Below are positions 31,660-43,361 of a DNA stretch of 64,000 bases, in pieces. This DNA is from Tenodera sinensis. Its lineage: Eukaryota > Arthropoda > Insecta > Mantodea > Mantidae. The notes under the pieces were generated by a model. That model made no database searches. It had not been told where the DNA came from and saw only the letters and a list, made by a program, of their open reading frames with translations. The position numbers and the translations under genes are program-made. The stretch covers positions 52,065,716 to 52,129,715 of the forward strand of contig CM060969.1 in assembly GCA_030765045.1 (NCBI GenBank), read 5' to 3'. The first letter of the stretch is position 1, and the number at the start of each line of letters is the position of its first letter.

Positions 31660-32826
31660 TTCTTCATTTAAAACCTAACGGGTGCACAGCATTTCACCTG
31701 TGCGTGATTGGGTGTGGCATAGCATAGCTGCCTTTGCTCCTAAATAAACTTGGTACGTAAAACATGTATAACACTCTCACCTTATAGAAGATGTAAGGGC
31801 CAGCGTCCAGCTCAGGCGTAGCCCAAGATGTATTTGATTTTAGTACTCAATAAATCATATCAAACTATAGAAGATGCTGGAAATGTTGTTCACCATCAGC
31901 TAAATAAGCAACATATTGGGAGAACACATTTTGACATGATTAAGTTGGGCCACTGTAATGATTCCTATTTCATTTCTATTGTTTTGTTTTAGTTCTTCCA
32001 ATGCATGAGGATTTGTCTAAAACTAAAACCATATAAGCGTACAAGTGTCCATGCTTTAAAACGAGGTGACCCAGTACCATGAATACATTATTGTGAATGC
32101 TTTCTTTCATCAGTGAATGACGGTTAATTGATCCACAGCCTCTGTTCCTTTCTGACGAGGTGTGGTTCCACCTAAATGGGTGTCAACACCAGTCGGTACT
32201 GGGCCTCTGAAAATCCACATCACATTAAAGAAATCCCTCATTATGATTGGAAAGTTGGAGTTTGGTGTACTGTTAGCGCTAGATGCATATCAGTCCAATA
32301 TTCTACCAGCAGATTGTAAATGCAGAGAGGTATCGAAATGACATTTTGACCCCATTTTATCACGGACAGAAGAAGAGAAATCATATGAATGGTTTCAACA
32401 AGATTCTGCTACTGCCCATACAGCAGAGGAGTCCATGAATAAAATTAGGAAAGTGTTTGAACATAAGAGTGATTAGTGCCGGTGTACTGCCTTCTTGTTC
32501 TCCCGATCTAGCAGTGTGTGATTTTACTTGTGGGGTAACATGAAAGACGGAGTTTATGAGACAAATCCTCATACATTGGAAGAACTTAAATATTAGAGAT
32601 GAAATTGGAAACATTACAGTAGTCCAACTTAATCGTGTGAATCAGAATGTGTTATCCCGATATAATGCTTGTTTAGCCGAGGGTGGACCATTTCCAACAC
32701 CTTCTACAAGGTAAGAGAGTTATACATGCTTTACAGGTGGAGTTTACATAGGACCAAAGATGGCTGTGGCACACCCAATTGTGCGCAGGTGAAATGTTGC
32801 ATGCTCATTAGGTTTTAAATGAAGAA
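31660..32826. mobile_element. Fold-back mariner-type element with long inverted arms
   Basis: The left arm (31660-32025) and right arm (about 32545-32826) are inverted copies of the same mariner 3' end. Both outer ends read TTCTTCATTTAAAACCTA. The loop contains plus-strand transposase: GVWCTVSARCISVQYSTS-like text in shifted frame, then LTPFYHGQKKRNH, WFQQDSATAHTAEESM and KDGVYETNPHTLEELK-like blocks with stops. It is the same family as 28608-29240. The left arm has a separate 72-bp insert. Confidence 0.75.
31783..31876 (+). mobile_element. 72-bp retroposon-like insert with 11-bp target duplication
   Basis: TATAGAAGATG occurs at 31783-31793 and 31866-31876, but only once in the homologous arm and the 28608 copy. 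Between them 72 bp starting TAAGGGCCAGCG end CTCAATAAATCATATCAAAC, with AATAAA 14 nt before the end. Variable-length duplication and an A-rich polyadenylation-like end suggest LINE-mediated insertion of the 3' end of a transcript. Confidence 0.6.
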
Positions 32827-34950
32827 ATGAAGAACAATATAACTGCCACATTCTGAATGTGAATTATTGTCACATGTATTACTTACAAGTTGTGCATCAA
32901 TTTAATGCTAAATGTGCACAATAAGCAATGTTGTGTCTTACATGGTGTTACTGCTTCATGTCAAGCATATACATTAATAACTAATATAGAACTATAACTA
33001 CCATATTCTGAATGTGAATTATTGTAAATTACATGTATTACAAGTTATGCAATAAACAAGAACAATGTTACATGTGCCCAATAGAATTGTTGAATGTTTT
33101 CACAGATACACAATCTTAATCAAAATGTACAATCCCAAAGGGCTTTGAAGTGTTTATAAGTGAAAAAGTCCTAGTTTCAAAACAACTGAATGAAGATACA
33201 GAAACAAGCAACCAGCAAGTAGGTACCCATTGCATTTGCGATTCAGAAAGTTTAAAAGGATTTTACTACACTATTTATACTGGGAGTCAATTTGTAATTA
33301 CATTTGTAAATCACACTAATTTATATTCCCAAAAATGTTGGAAGTGAAAGATATGCTCTCTTACGTGGTTCTTGTATATTCCACTTCACTACTGCTATTC
33401 TGGCAATCATAAAACTGAATAATATCCCTTATCATTAAATCAGAAGTGTCTGATATTACTCGTAACCGTAATGTGGCCTTCATGGACCTGTTGGTTAATT
33501 TTTCATACAATTTCGGTGTATGCAATAGAGAGCTCTACAGTATAGCAACTCCTAAACAAATCATTTTCATTACTTGATTTTTGGCCTTATAAAGTTTTAC
33601 GATTTAAGATAACATGGTATGGTAAGGTCCACTTCATCTAAGAGCTCAAGATGTCAGTTTCCAAACTCTTACCTACTTCGTTTTAGCTGCCACAACAGAG
33701 CCTTTACTTGCGTTGCTTTTTATCAGGCATGGCAGTGCTCTATCAATTAGACTTGTGAAGCTATGCATGAAAAATTATTAAAAAACACCTTTTTAATTCA
33801 GAATTTAAGTGTTATGATGGCTTGTTGTGTAGTTGCAGAAATTTTGGATTCATTTTCATCTTTTCATAATTTTATGTGATTCCTGAAAATGCATTTTAAG
33901 ATTTAGTGTACCATACTTAATGATTGTGCGAATTGGAAGGTAGAGTTTTCATAGTCAATTCTCCGCGAATGTTTCTTTTGCTTAGCCCGTTAGAAGTGCG
34001 ATAGCACATGGTGCAACCAACAAAACAATATAAGTTATCCTGTTATAGGTTATCCCCTCATCATTTTATGATTGTCAAATGCAATTACATTTCGCAACAT
34101 GTAACAAAGAAATTCTGCAGCTCACCTACTCACATGCAAATCATTTCCAGTACTTTATTTTCACCCTTATAAAGTTCTACGATTTAAGATATGATGCAAC
34201 CAACCATATAGGTTATAACAGGCTGCTGTTATATAGAGCTGTTAAATGCGGTTATGTTTTGCTCTCGAACTGCAGAACATCCTAATACGGTTTATTTTTA
34301 TCCGATATAACTTAATCAGGTTAGTGATGCTACAACGCTGACTAGCTAGCAGAAAGTGTTTTAAAACAATTTGTTCTTACTTCATCCAGATCCTTCTTCC
34401 TTCTTTTCGTTCTCCACCGCTTTTGTAGATGTGTATCACCGTAATGGTACTTTTTTCTTTTGTAAGTCATCACGTAAAGATTTGAAAATACTTAGGTCTA
34501 ATAACCACGTGTTTACCTTCCTCCATATGAAACTATCCAAGATTTACGTCATTCAATGTAGCGAGAAGGGCTTATTCTGATTCAGGTTGTATCTTGTCCA
34601 ATGTTTTTGGAAAAGTAGTTGACCCTACTCACTACTTCTGAAAGATGCCCTTGATGTGAAACTGCGCAGTGAAGCATATTTAAAGATCGTTATTAGTTTT
34701 AACTTTAATGGTAAAGAAGGGTCTATAATATTTAACTTTTTTTATTCGCGATATATTTTTTATGGTTAGTATACCGCCACGAAAAATCATTGCTGTGGTA
34801 ACTACCGCTATCTGTGGCAGTTTGGTGAATGAACATTGTTCTTTATAGAAACTGTTCCACGTTTGAAGTGGAAATATAAAATTAGCGAAGTGCGATTTAG
34901 TGTCTTTGGGTGCATTTATAAACAACTTTTGAAGCTGTTTACTCTGTTCT
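32827..34950. other. No gene seen; local direct duplication at 32838-33042
   Basis: AT-rich DNA. 'ataactgccacattctgaatgtgaattattg...acatgtattac' at about 32839 is repeated at about 32994, a 155-bp-period duplication. 'cttataaagtt(t/c)tacgatttaagat' recurs at about 33589 and 34169. No exon or RNA gene was recognised. Confidence 0.45.
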
Positions 34951-35019
34951 AGCAAAACAGTGTACTAGGTGAACTTGTGGCTTGTAAGAACCTTCGAAAA
35001 TTTAGAGTAAGTTCTTGAC

Positions 35020-35446
35020 GGTCGACGCCATTTTGAACTGGAGTGACATTATGCTTGGTGTGAGCCGTGTTATTAGTTTGTGGTGTGAAAAGCGCGTCGG
35101 TAATGCTCACTAGTAGTGCGAAAGAAAACTATTAAATTAGCTCAAGAATGGGGTGGATTGCAAACTCATCCAGAGATTTAGCTGCTCTCTGTTGCAAGCG
35201 TTCTGCGCATTTATTGCAGCCTAAAGCGAGTTGCAACGTCGAGAAAGCACAGGGAGTAGGAAATTAAGTCTACCCTACTTGTGCGGGAGTCGAACAATAC
35301 CCTTGGTCGGTTGAGGCTCAACTGCTATCTTTCTGTAGTGAATCTACTCTTCCCGATGTCCGCGTCGCGCGTATCGGACCTCTCAAAGTATAAATGCGTC
35401 GATGGAACACGTGTGGTGTAGTAAACATAAGTGATTTGGTGTTAAT
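35020..35446 (+). promoter_or_regulatory. Bap170: Bap170 promoter and 5' UTR region
   Basis: Upstream of the Bap170 start codon the base composition becomes CpG-richer than the flanks. GCCATTTTG near 35027 resembles a YY1/pleiohomeotic-type core, and TATAAAT occurs at 35389-35395, 52 nt before the ATG. Upstream ATGs lie at 35394 (overlapping the main ORF, other frame) and 35402 (10-codon uORF). They would be in the transcript only if it starts above them. The transcription start is not determined. Confidence 0.4.
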
Positions 35447-35538
35447 ATGGCCAAAATTCTCAATAAGGATCCAGTCACATACCAACGGGAACGTGATGGT
35501 TTTATACGGGACTTGCGACAATTCCACGAAACCCGTGG
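35447..35538 (+). CDS. Bap170: Bap170/ARID2 PBAP-complex subunit, first coding exon
   Basis: ATG at 35447 opens MAKILNKDPVTYQRERDGF, then IRDLRQFHETR, ending two bases into a Gly codon before GTAAGT at 35539. This is the beginning of the ARID DNA-binding domain of Bap170/ARID2 proteins, subunits that define the PBAP/PBAF class of SWI/SNF chromatin remodelers in the nucleus. The extremely short N-terminus before the ARID is typical of this family. The next exon completes the codon exactly. Confidence 0.88.
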
Positions 35539-35637
35539 GTAAGTATTTGATTTTTTATTGTTTACACTTAGTTGTTTACATTTTGTATAGGCAGTGGAAT
35601 CAATAAACAGGTGATGCAATGGACATGTCTTTTGCAG

Positions 35638-35731
35638 AACACCATTTCGGAAAACACCCAAGATAAATGGCCGTGAAATAGATCTCTACCTTTTGTATGT
35701 CCTGGTAACTGCCCATGGAGGATGGATAAAG
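35638..35731 (+). CDS. Bap170: Bap170/ARID2 second coding exon (ARID continuation)
   Basis: After a 99-bp intron (GTAAGT ... TTTTGCAG), 94 nt complete Gly-31 and code TPFRKTPKINGREIDLY, then LLYVLVTAHGGWIK, ending on a full codon before GTGAGT at 35732. FRKTPKINGREIDLYLLY and GGW are hallmark ARID positions. The rest of the ARID (NEWDD-type segment) and the ARID2 armadillo and zinc-finger parts were not found in the 28 kb that follow, so the gene is partial here. Confidence 0.88.
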
Positions 35732-36921
35732 GTGAGTAAATTAATAAACATAGTCACCTAGAATTTTTAGTTTATTAATATGAATAGGTCATTAGGTAAT
35801 TCATTGTCCAGTAATCATTTCAAGAAAATATAGGTAGTAGGTACCTATCTAGAACACACAGTTTGGTGTTTTATCCTTATTTACTATCATTAAGAATATA
35901 GAATGGTGCATATTATTTGCATTTTTCGTCGAGTGATGTGGGAAGCATTTGGTTTTAATTGTAATTTTTATTGTTGCATCCAACATACTTGTTTGCTTAC
36001 AGAGGGCTTTTGTGTATGTTTTCTTGGCAACAGTGGTAGAATTCAACTTTTTAAAAATATGTTAAGCTCTTTTGTGTGTTTGACAAGTACTTCTACTCCC
36101 TTTATTTTTTGGTAATTTTGTGCATTTTATATTATTTATTTATTTTTTTTTTTGTCAGAATTTATGAAATAGCTGAACAGGTATATTTTGCATTCAGTTT
36201 TGTGATTAAAAATTATTTAATAATTGAAACCAATGTATGTGTTAGTAGAAGATATATACTTTTTAAGGATAGCTGTTGTTGAGATGATGGAATCCAATAA
36301 ATGTATTAATATTGGTCTATTCATGTTCCAAGGGTTGTTTTGTGATTGTAATTGGTGCATTAGGAAAAAAGCTAATTTTTCACCAGACCGAATATTCAGC
36401 TTTTATTTTAATATTCATTTTTTATGCATAATGTAGGTTTTAAGTTGTTAATAAATTGTTAGTGGCCAATTGCCCATTGTGATACTTTCATAATTGTTTT
36501 TCTGGAGTTAACATTTTTGTTATTTCATGCATAAATGTGGATATAAAAAAATTAACTCTTGTAATTTTACTTGGTTATTATTAATCAATGTAGGTATATT
36601 ATTTATTCATCTTGGGATATACAATCATAATTTGATCCATAGGTTGGACAAAAGAGCAGAGCAAGCTATTGTATCAACTATGCTTTTGTGTGATCTGGTA
36701 AATAATTATTTATTTGTCTTTGAGGATTTTTAAGTAAAATAGCCATCAAGAGGGTGGAAAAACATTTTTAATTGCAGTAGAGGTAACATAAATACATAAC
36801 ATTTTTATATCCAGAAACAAGTAGCTTGTATCTGGCTTAAAATGAACAGAATTTGCTGAATAAATATTCTTCTTCTACAAAAGCTAGTCAGCGTAAAAGA
36901 AAAACTTTAGTGTATTGGTTT

Positions 36922-36968
<47 letters not shown>

Positions 36969-38449
36969 GTTCTTCATTATACGTAAATGTGTAGAGCAAG
37001 AAGTGTAACTTTAGCTTCAATATTTGCAATTTATGATATTGTTTACTCCATTTTAAACATGTTTATGTTGAATACATTAACACAAATATGAAGGATTGGG
37101 GGCATAATTCAGTTCTTTATAGTATATATGTATAGGTTCCTTATTTTATATTGCAATTTATGAGGACTTGGGGATAAGGTTAGTTTGATCTAAAAGTTGT
37201 ATGTAGCACACTTTTTCTGCAACAAATGCAGAATATGTGCAACGTTTTAAAGAAAACCATGGTATGTAAGAAATGTTTGTAGTGGAACTATAGGTATTGT
37301 GTGTGCAAAATCATGGAATAGGTCTATAGTTCAAGATTAGTTTCTGACAAGAAATTTTAAGATACAAATATAGGCAGCTTTTGGGGCTAAATGCTCAAAT
37401 TTTTTTCTTGTGATGAACAATAGTGTTTTAATGACGAATTTGAAGCAGACAAACCTAACAGTTAAAGAAATTTTAAGTAAATTAATTCCAGACCTAGCAG
37501 ATGTTTTACAGTTTGCTAAATGCAGTAAATGAAAATAGGATAAACTTCACTGAGAAATGGATAATAGATAAAATTCTAAATACCACTGTGTTGCTTTATT
37601 TAACAAAAGTGCCTTGGCTTGGTGTGTGGGATAATTGTGGAAAATAAGTAACATTTTTACTTTTAAACATTTCACTAAATTTGTCATAGTTTTCTTTACC
37701 TACAAGTTGCATGCCAGCAAGTTTTGACTTGAAATTAAAATAATTAAGATTTTTCTCTCCAATCTGATTACAAATTTTTTAACAGTTTTGTCAACAAACC
37801 TACATGCATGTTTTAGTATAAGTTTTGTTTCTATAGGATTACTTTTACAATAAAAATGTGTTTGTGTTTAATATAGTTAAGTTTATTTTCTTCCCAATAT
37901 TTGCGTAAATATCCAGGTAACTCTTGTGCTGGCTTAACCACAAAAATTATGAATTGTTCATCAGTTTCACATGCTTTCAATTTGATTTTTCCTTCTCCCC
38001 CATCTTTCATTTGGCATAGGCTCTGGCCACAGATTTGAAACTGTCCATACTGTAAAGTTCTAATTTCCTCTTTAGGAAAACTGGGGTGAGATCTTATTAA
38101 AAATATGAGAATAATAGAAAGTCCTCTTGAAATAAATACAAGCCTTCCATATGAGGCCCGGGTCCATTAACAAGATCAGCATTACTATATTCTCATAGAA
38201 AGCAGTTTTATGAGTGCATAAAAATGTGTTTTCTGCAGTGACACTTGATTAGAAGCACATCCTATTTCCTTTTGCTATTATTACTCTGCTGTCTTCAATT
38301 CAAACATGTTTTTATGCTAAGCCCACTTTTAATTCTTTTCTTTTATCTCATTCGAGTCAGTTTCATTTGCATGAACTCCTTATTTCTTGTCTTTTCTTTT
38401 AATTTGAGGGATTCCAGTACATTAAGATTATGGGCAATTTAAACAGAAC
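35732..38449 (+). other. Start of long Bap170 intron, AT-rich, no exon seen
   Basis: Begins with a consensus donor. About 70% A+T, with a 42-nt T tract at 36924-36965. No ARID-like exon or transposon was recognised up to the minisatellite field. Confidence 0.5.
36924..36965. repeat. Poly(T) tract, about 42 nt
   Basis: Uninterrupted T run, possibly the poly(A) end of a minus-strand retroposon, although no body was recognised next to it. Confidence 0.9.
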
Positions 38450-38864
38450 TAATTTTATCTGTTCATTCCAGTTTATGTTGTAGGACTGATCCCATGTCTT
38501 TATTCCAGTGAGCTTCAATTTTTAAAACTAATTGTTTCCCTTCATTGCAGCTAGCCTTTATTTTTAAATACTCAACTGCTGTCCCTGTTCCAGTTCAGTT
38601 TGAGACATTCTAAGTGCAACTTTTTATATTTGAGTCTAGATCACCTCTCCCATTTTGGCCAGTTATTGTTTATGACACCAATTTTCCACATTCCAAGCAA
38701 TTTTTGTTTATCAAACTGATCTCCTCTCCCCATTTAGACAGTTTCTGTTTGTGAAGTCAATTTACAGACTCCCTGTCAGTCACTTTCTGTTTTTGAACTT
38801 AATTTACTGCTACCTCTACTCTAGTAGATCCTGCACTTTAGACTAATCTACTCCCTCCCCTTCA

Positions 38865-39440
38865 GGTGCTTGTGTTTGAGGCTATTCTACAACTCCCTCC
38901 CCTCCAGGTGCTTGTGTTTGAGGCTATTCTACAACTCCCTCCCCTCCAGGTGCTTGTGTTTGAGGCTATTCTACAACTCCCTCCCCTCCAGGTGCTTGTG
39001 TTTGAGGCTATTCTACAACTCCCTCCCCTCCAGGTGCTTGTGTTTGAGGCTATTCTACAACTCCCTCCCCTCCAGGTGCTTGTGTTTGAGGCTATTCTAC
39101 AACTCCCTCCCCTCCAGGTGCTTGTGTTTGAGGCTATTCTACAACTCCCTCCCCTCCAGGTGCTTGTGTTTGAGGCTATTTTACAACTCCCTCCCCTCCA
39201 GGTACTTGTGTTGAGGCTATTCTACAACTCCCTCCCCTCCAGGTGCTTGTGTTTGAGGCTATTTTACAACTCCCTCCCCTCCAGGTGCTTGTGTTTGAGG
39301 CTATTCTACAACTCCCTCCCCTCCAGGTGCTTGTGTTTGAGGCTATTCTACAACTCCCTCCCCTCCAGGTGCTTGTGTTTGAGGCTATTCTACAACTCCC
39401 TCCCCTCCAGGTGCTTGTGTTTGAGGCTGTTCTACTGCTC
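38865..39440. repeat. Minisatellite core A, 42-bp unit, about 13 near-identical copies
   Basis: The unit GTGCTTGTGTTTGAGGCTAT + TCTACAACTCCCTCCCCTCC + AG repeats almost without change; one copy near 39200 has lost a T, which shifts the frame. From 39440 to 39930 about 12 diverged copies follow (GAATTTGTGTTTGAGG variants). Confidence 0.95.
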
Positions 39441-39945
39441 CCTCCCCTCCAGGAGGTTGTGCTTGAGGTTGTTCTAGTTCTCCCTCCCCTCCAGAGATTT
39501 GTGTTTGAGACTATTCTATTCCTCCTTCCCCTCCAGGAATTTGTGTTTCAGGGTGTTCTAGCTCTCCCTCCCCTCCAGAAATTTGTGTTTGAGACTATTC
39601 TATTGCTCCCCACTCCAGGAATTTGTGTTTGAGGGTGTTCTAGATCACCCTCCCCTCCAGAAATTTGTGTTTGAGGGTATTCTAGATCTCCCTCCCCTCC
39701 AGAAATTTGTGTTTGAGGGTATTCTAGATCTCCTTCCCCTCCAGGAATTTGTGTTTGAGGCTGTTCTACTGCTCCCTCCCCTCCAAGAGGTTGTGCTTGA
39801 GGTTGTTCTACTGTTCCCTCCCCTCCAATAATTTGTGTTAGAAGTTGTATTGCTCCTTCCCCTTCAGGAATTGGTGTTTGAGATTGTTCTGCTACGCCCT
39901 CCCCTCCAGGAATTTGAGGCTGTTCTACTGCTCCCCTTCCTTCAG

Positions 39946-40170
39946 ATAAAATTTATTCTGTTGTTTAACGACGCTGTCATTTGTCAGGAACACATCAGTG
40001 TCGCCGGTGCGTCGGAATTTTGTACCATAGGAGTTCCCTTACATGCCAGTAAATCTACTGACATAGAGCTGTCGTTTTTAACCACACTTAAAAATCATCG
40101 GTCTGGGCCGGATTTGAACCCGCGAACATAGGTTTATTAGGCCAGCGTCTAACGAACAGTCATCCAGGCC
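39946..40170 (-). mobile_element. tRNA-derived SINE with shared 3' tail, minus strand, inside the minisatellite
   Basis: Read from the minus strand, the tRNA-like head ends GGGTTCAAATCCGGCCCAGACC. The body contains GACAGCTCTATGTCAGTAGA and GGCATGTAAGGGAACTCC, and the tail ends GACAGCGTCGTTAAACAACA. Same family as 56235-56430 and the fragment at 48828-48912. Confidence 0.85.
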
Positions 40171-40599
40171 TTCAGGAATTTGTCTTTGAGGCTGTTCTAC
40201 TGCACCTTCCCCTCCCCAGGAGTATGTGTTTGAGACTATATCCCTTTCTCCCTCCCCTCCAGGAATTTGTGTTTGAGTCTATTATGCTGCTCCCTCGCGT
40301 CCAGGAATTTCTGTTTGAACCTATTCTACGACTCCTTCCCCTTCAGATATTTGTGTGTTTGAGGCTATTCTACTACTTTCTCCCCTACAGGAATTTGTGT
40401 TTGATGCTTATCTCTCATTTCTCTCCAGAACGTTGTGAGGCAATCTACTCCTTTCTGCCCTGCAGGTAGCTTGAATTTTTGGGTTCTTTTACTCCCTCAC
40501 TCCATCCAGCCTGTTTCTTAAGGTTAATGCACCTCAGAAGGTTCTGCTTTTGAGACTAATCTGCTGCCCCCCCCCCCCCTTCCAGCAGTTTCTTCCTTT

Positions 40600-42130
40600 G
40601 AGGTCGATCTTCTCCCCTCCTTCCAGTAGTTTCTTTTGAGGCTAATTCTTCAACCCCTCCTTCCAGCAGTTTCTTCCTTTGAGGTTGACCTTCTCTCCTT
40701 CCAGTAGTTTCTTTTGAGGCTAATTCTTCAACCCCTCCTTCCAGCAGTTTCTGCCTTTGAGGATAATCTGCTCCCCATCTTCCAGCAATTTCTTCTTTTG
40801 AGGCTAATCTTCTCTTTCCAGCAGTTTCTTCTTTTGCGGTTAATGTTCTGCCCCTTCTTCCAGCAGTTTCTTGTTTTGAGACTAATGTTTAGCCCCCTCT
40901 CAAGTTTCTTGTTTTGAGGCTAATGTTCTGTCCTTCCCTCCAAGTTTCTTTCTTGAGGCTAATGTTCTGGCCCCTCCCTCCAACAGTTTCTGGTTTTGAG
41001 GCTAATGTTCTGCCCCCTCCCTCCAACAGTTTCTGGTTTTGAGGCTAATGTTCTGCACCCTCCCTCCAAGTTTCTTGTTTTGAGGCTAATGTTCTGCCCC
41101 CTCCCTCCAAGTTTCTGGTTTTGAGGCTAATGTTCTGCACCCTCCCTCCAAGTTTCTGGTTTTGAGGCTAATGTTCTGTCCTTCCCTCCAAGTTTCTTTC
41201 TTGAGGCTAATGTTCTGCCCCCTCCCTCCAACAGTTTCTGGTTTTGAGGCTAATGTTCTGCCCCCTCCCTCCAACAGTTTCTTGTTTTGAGGCTAATGTT
41301 CTGCCCCCTCCCTCCAACAGTTTCTGGTTTTGAGGCTAATGTTCTGCCCCATCCCTCCAACAGTTTCTGGTTTTGAGGCTAATGTTCTGCCCCCTCCCTC
41401 CAAGTTTCTGGTTTTGAGGCTAATGTTCTGCCCCCTCCCTCCAACGGTTTCTTGTTTTGAGGCTAATGTTCTGCCCCCTCCCTCCAACGGTTTCTGGTTT
41501 TGAGGCTAATGTTCTGCCCCCTCCCTCCAACAGTTTCTTGTTTTGAGGCTAATGTTCTGCCCCCTCCCTCCAACAGTTTCTGGTTTTGAGGCTAATGTTC
41601 TGCCCCCTCCCTCCAACAGTTTCTTGTTTTGAGGCTAATGTTCTGCCCCCTCCCTCCAACAGTTTCTGGTTTTGAGGCTAATGTTCTGCCCCCTCCCTCC
41701 AACAGTTTCTGGTTTTGAGGCTAATGTTCTGCCCCCTCCCTCCAACAGTTTCTGGTTTTGAGGCTAATGTTCTGCCCCCTCCCTCCAACAGTTTCTGGTT
41801 TTGAGGCTAATGTTCTGCCCCCTCCCTCCAACAGTTTCTGGTTTTGAGGCTAATGTTCTGCCCCATCCCTCCAACAGTTTCTGGTTTTGAGGCTAATGTT
41901 CTGCCCCCTCCCTCCAAGTTTCTGGTTTTGAGGCTAATGTTCTGCCCCCTCCCTCCAACGGTTTCTTGTTTTGAGGCTAATGTTCTGCCCCTCCCTCCAA
42001 CAGTTTCTGGTTTTGAGGCTAATGTTCTGCCCCCTCCCTCCAACAGTTTCTTGTTTTGAGGCTAATGTTCTGCCCCCTCCCTCCAACAGTTTCTTGTTTT
42101 GAGGCTAATTCCCCCTCCCTCCAACAGTTT
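40600..42130. repeat. Minisatellite core B, 39/43-bp unit, about 35 copies
   Basis: Unit 'TTTTGAGGCTAATGTTCTGC' + 'CCCCTCCCTCCAACAGTTTC' + TGG (43 bp), with a 39-bp variant that lacks ACAG (CCAAGTTTCTGG). Related in sequence to core A. The minus strand has repeated GGAGGGAGGGGG runs that could form G-quadruplex or triplex structures. Confidence 0.93.
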
Positions 42131-43361
42131 CTTTTGAGGCTAATTTTCGGACCCTTCCTCCAGCAGTTTTTTCTTTTGAAGCTATTTTTTTCTTCTTCCT
42201 CCAGCAGTTTCTTGTTTTGAGGCTAATCTACTGCCCCTCCCATCAAGATTCTTCTTTTGAGGCTAATGTTTTGCCCCCTCCCTTCAGCAGTTTTTGATTT
42301 TGATGGTAATCTACCGTTCCCCTATTCCAGCCAATTCCTCTTATTAAGGCTTGCTTGCTCCCCCTATTTCAACAAGTGTTTTAATTGTTAGACTTAGTCT
42401 CTCCCCCTCCCCCATTCCAACTAGCCTTTTCTGAGGTTAAACTACCCTCTCCCTGGTTCTAACCAATTGCTAATCTTTTTGTATGAGATTAATCCACGTC
42501 CAGCTTGCAACCGTTTCTACCTTCAAGATTAATCGGTCCAGTACATCCGCATAATACATGCATTTTGATTTTTGAGATCATCCCTTCTGTTCGACTTAGG
42601 GATTAAATTTTCACTCTACTCTTTTTACTTTTGCAAAGGCTCATAGTCATTTTCTGTTTTGGAGACACCATCTTCCACCAATCAATTTTTATTTTCGATT
42701 CTTTTAAAATGTCAACTAATTATCCATTTTGATGCCCTTTAATCCCCATTCGGGTACCTTCTATTTTTTTAAGTCAATTTTATTCTTGAGAGTAATATTT
42801 CTGCATTTTTGTACTGTCTCCAGTTCCAACCAGTCGCTATCTTTGGAACTGCAACCCCCTGTTCCAGACTAGTCTTATTTTTAAATTATAAGACCAACCC
42901 CTCCTTCATTCTAGTCAGATCCTGTTTTAGACATATTGTCTCTTCCAGTTTAGAATATTCGTAGTTGGTTTTGAATATTATTCCAGCCTATCAATGTTCT
43001 AGAAACCACCCCCTCAGAGATGCCCTCTCATTTTTTTTAGATATTTTAGTATTAAATTTCTGTCAGTATCTATCAAAAGATAAATAGGCCCTTCGTTACC
43101 ATCTAGTTTCTATCTTGAAGCATGCTTCGCTCTGGAAACTGCAGGCTGCTTTCTTCTTCCCTTGTTATATTGTGAAATTTTAAAAGACTAGAGAGAGAAA
43201 AATATATTTCCTGGTGAAGTGCTGCATGAGTATCTATGAGCATGTAGTTCGTCTTCGAACGGGTTTCAAGATCAATAAATTGTAATGGAAAAGCCGTGGT
43301 GCCTTCAGTTTGCAGCATTTATGACACATTTCGCATATATATTTTGTCCAAGTACGATTAA

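Larger units (their letters stand above)
38450..43060. repeat. Pyrimidine-rich minisatellite field, homogeneous centre and degenerate edges
   Basis: A roughly 42-nt phrase of the form 'TTGAGGCTAATCTACTCCCTCCCTTCCAGCAGTTTCTG' recurs throughout. It is nearly identical in two cores (38865-39440 and 40900-42110) and increasingly diverged outwards and between them. The plus strand is C/T-rich and each unit ends in a pyrimidine tract followed by CAG. One SINE is inserted at 39946-40170. Long open frames across it are a by-product of the 42-nt (14-codon) period. Confidence 0.85.

Noticed and set aside
36630..36720. Third Bap170 exon between an ATAG acceptor and a GTAAAT donor
   Set aside because: In the required phase it hits TGA and does not resemble the expected end of the ARID domain.
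38865..39440. CRISPR-like regular repeats
   Set aside because: Units are contiguous without unique spacers; this is a eukaryotic minisatellite.
38866..39831. Long open frames (up to 203 codons) across the minisatellite, coding VFEAILQLPPLQ- or CLRLFYNSLPSR-type repeats
   Set aside because: The 42-nt period is a multiple of three, so a stop-free unit gives long frames by chance; a 1-nt slip swaps frames without a stop. No start context, splice support or known protein.
41086..42043. Minus-strand frames coding MEGGGRTLASKPET repeats
   Set aside because: Same explanation: 39/43-bp minisatellite units read on the opposite strand.
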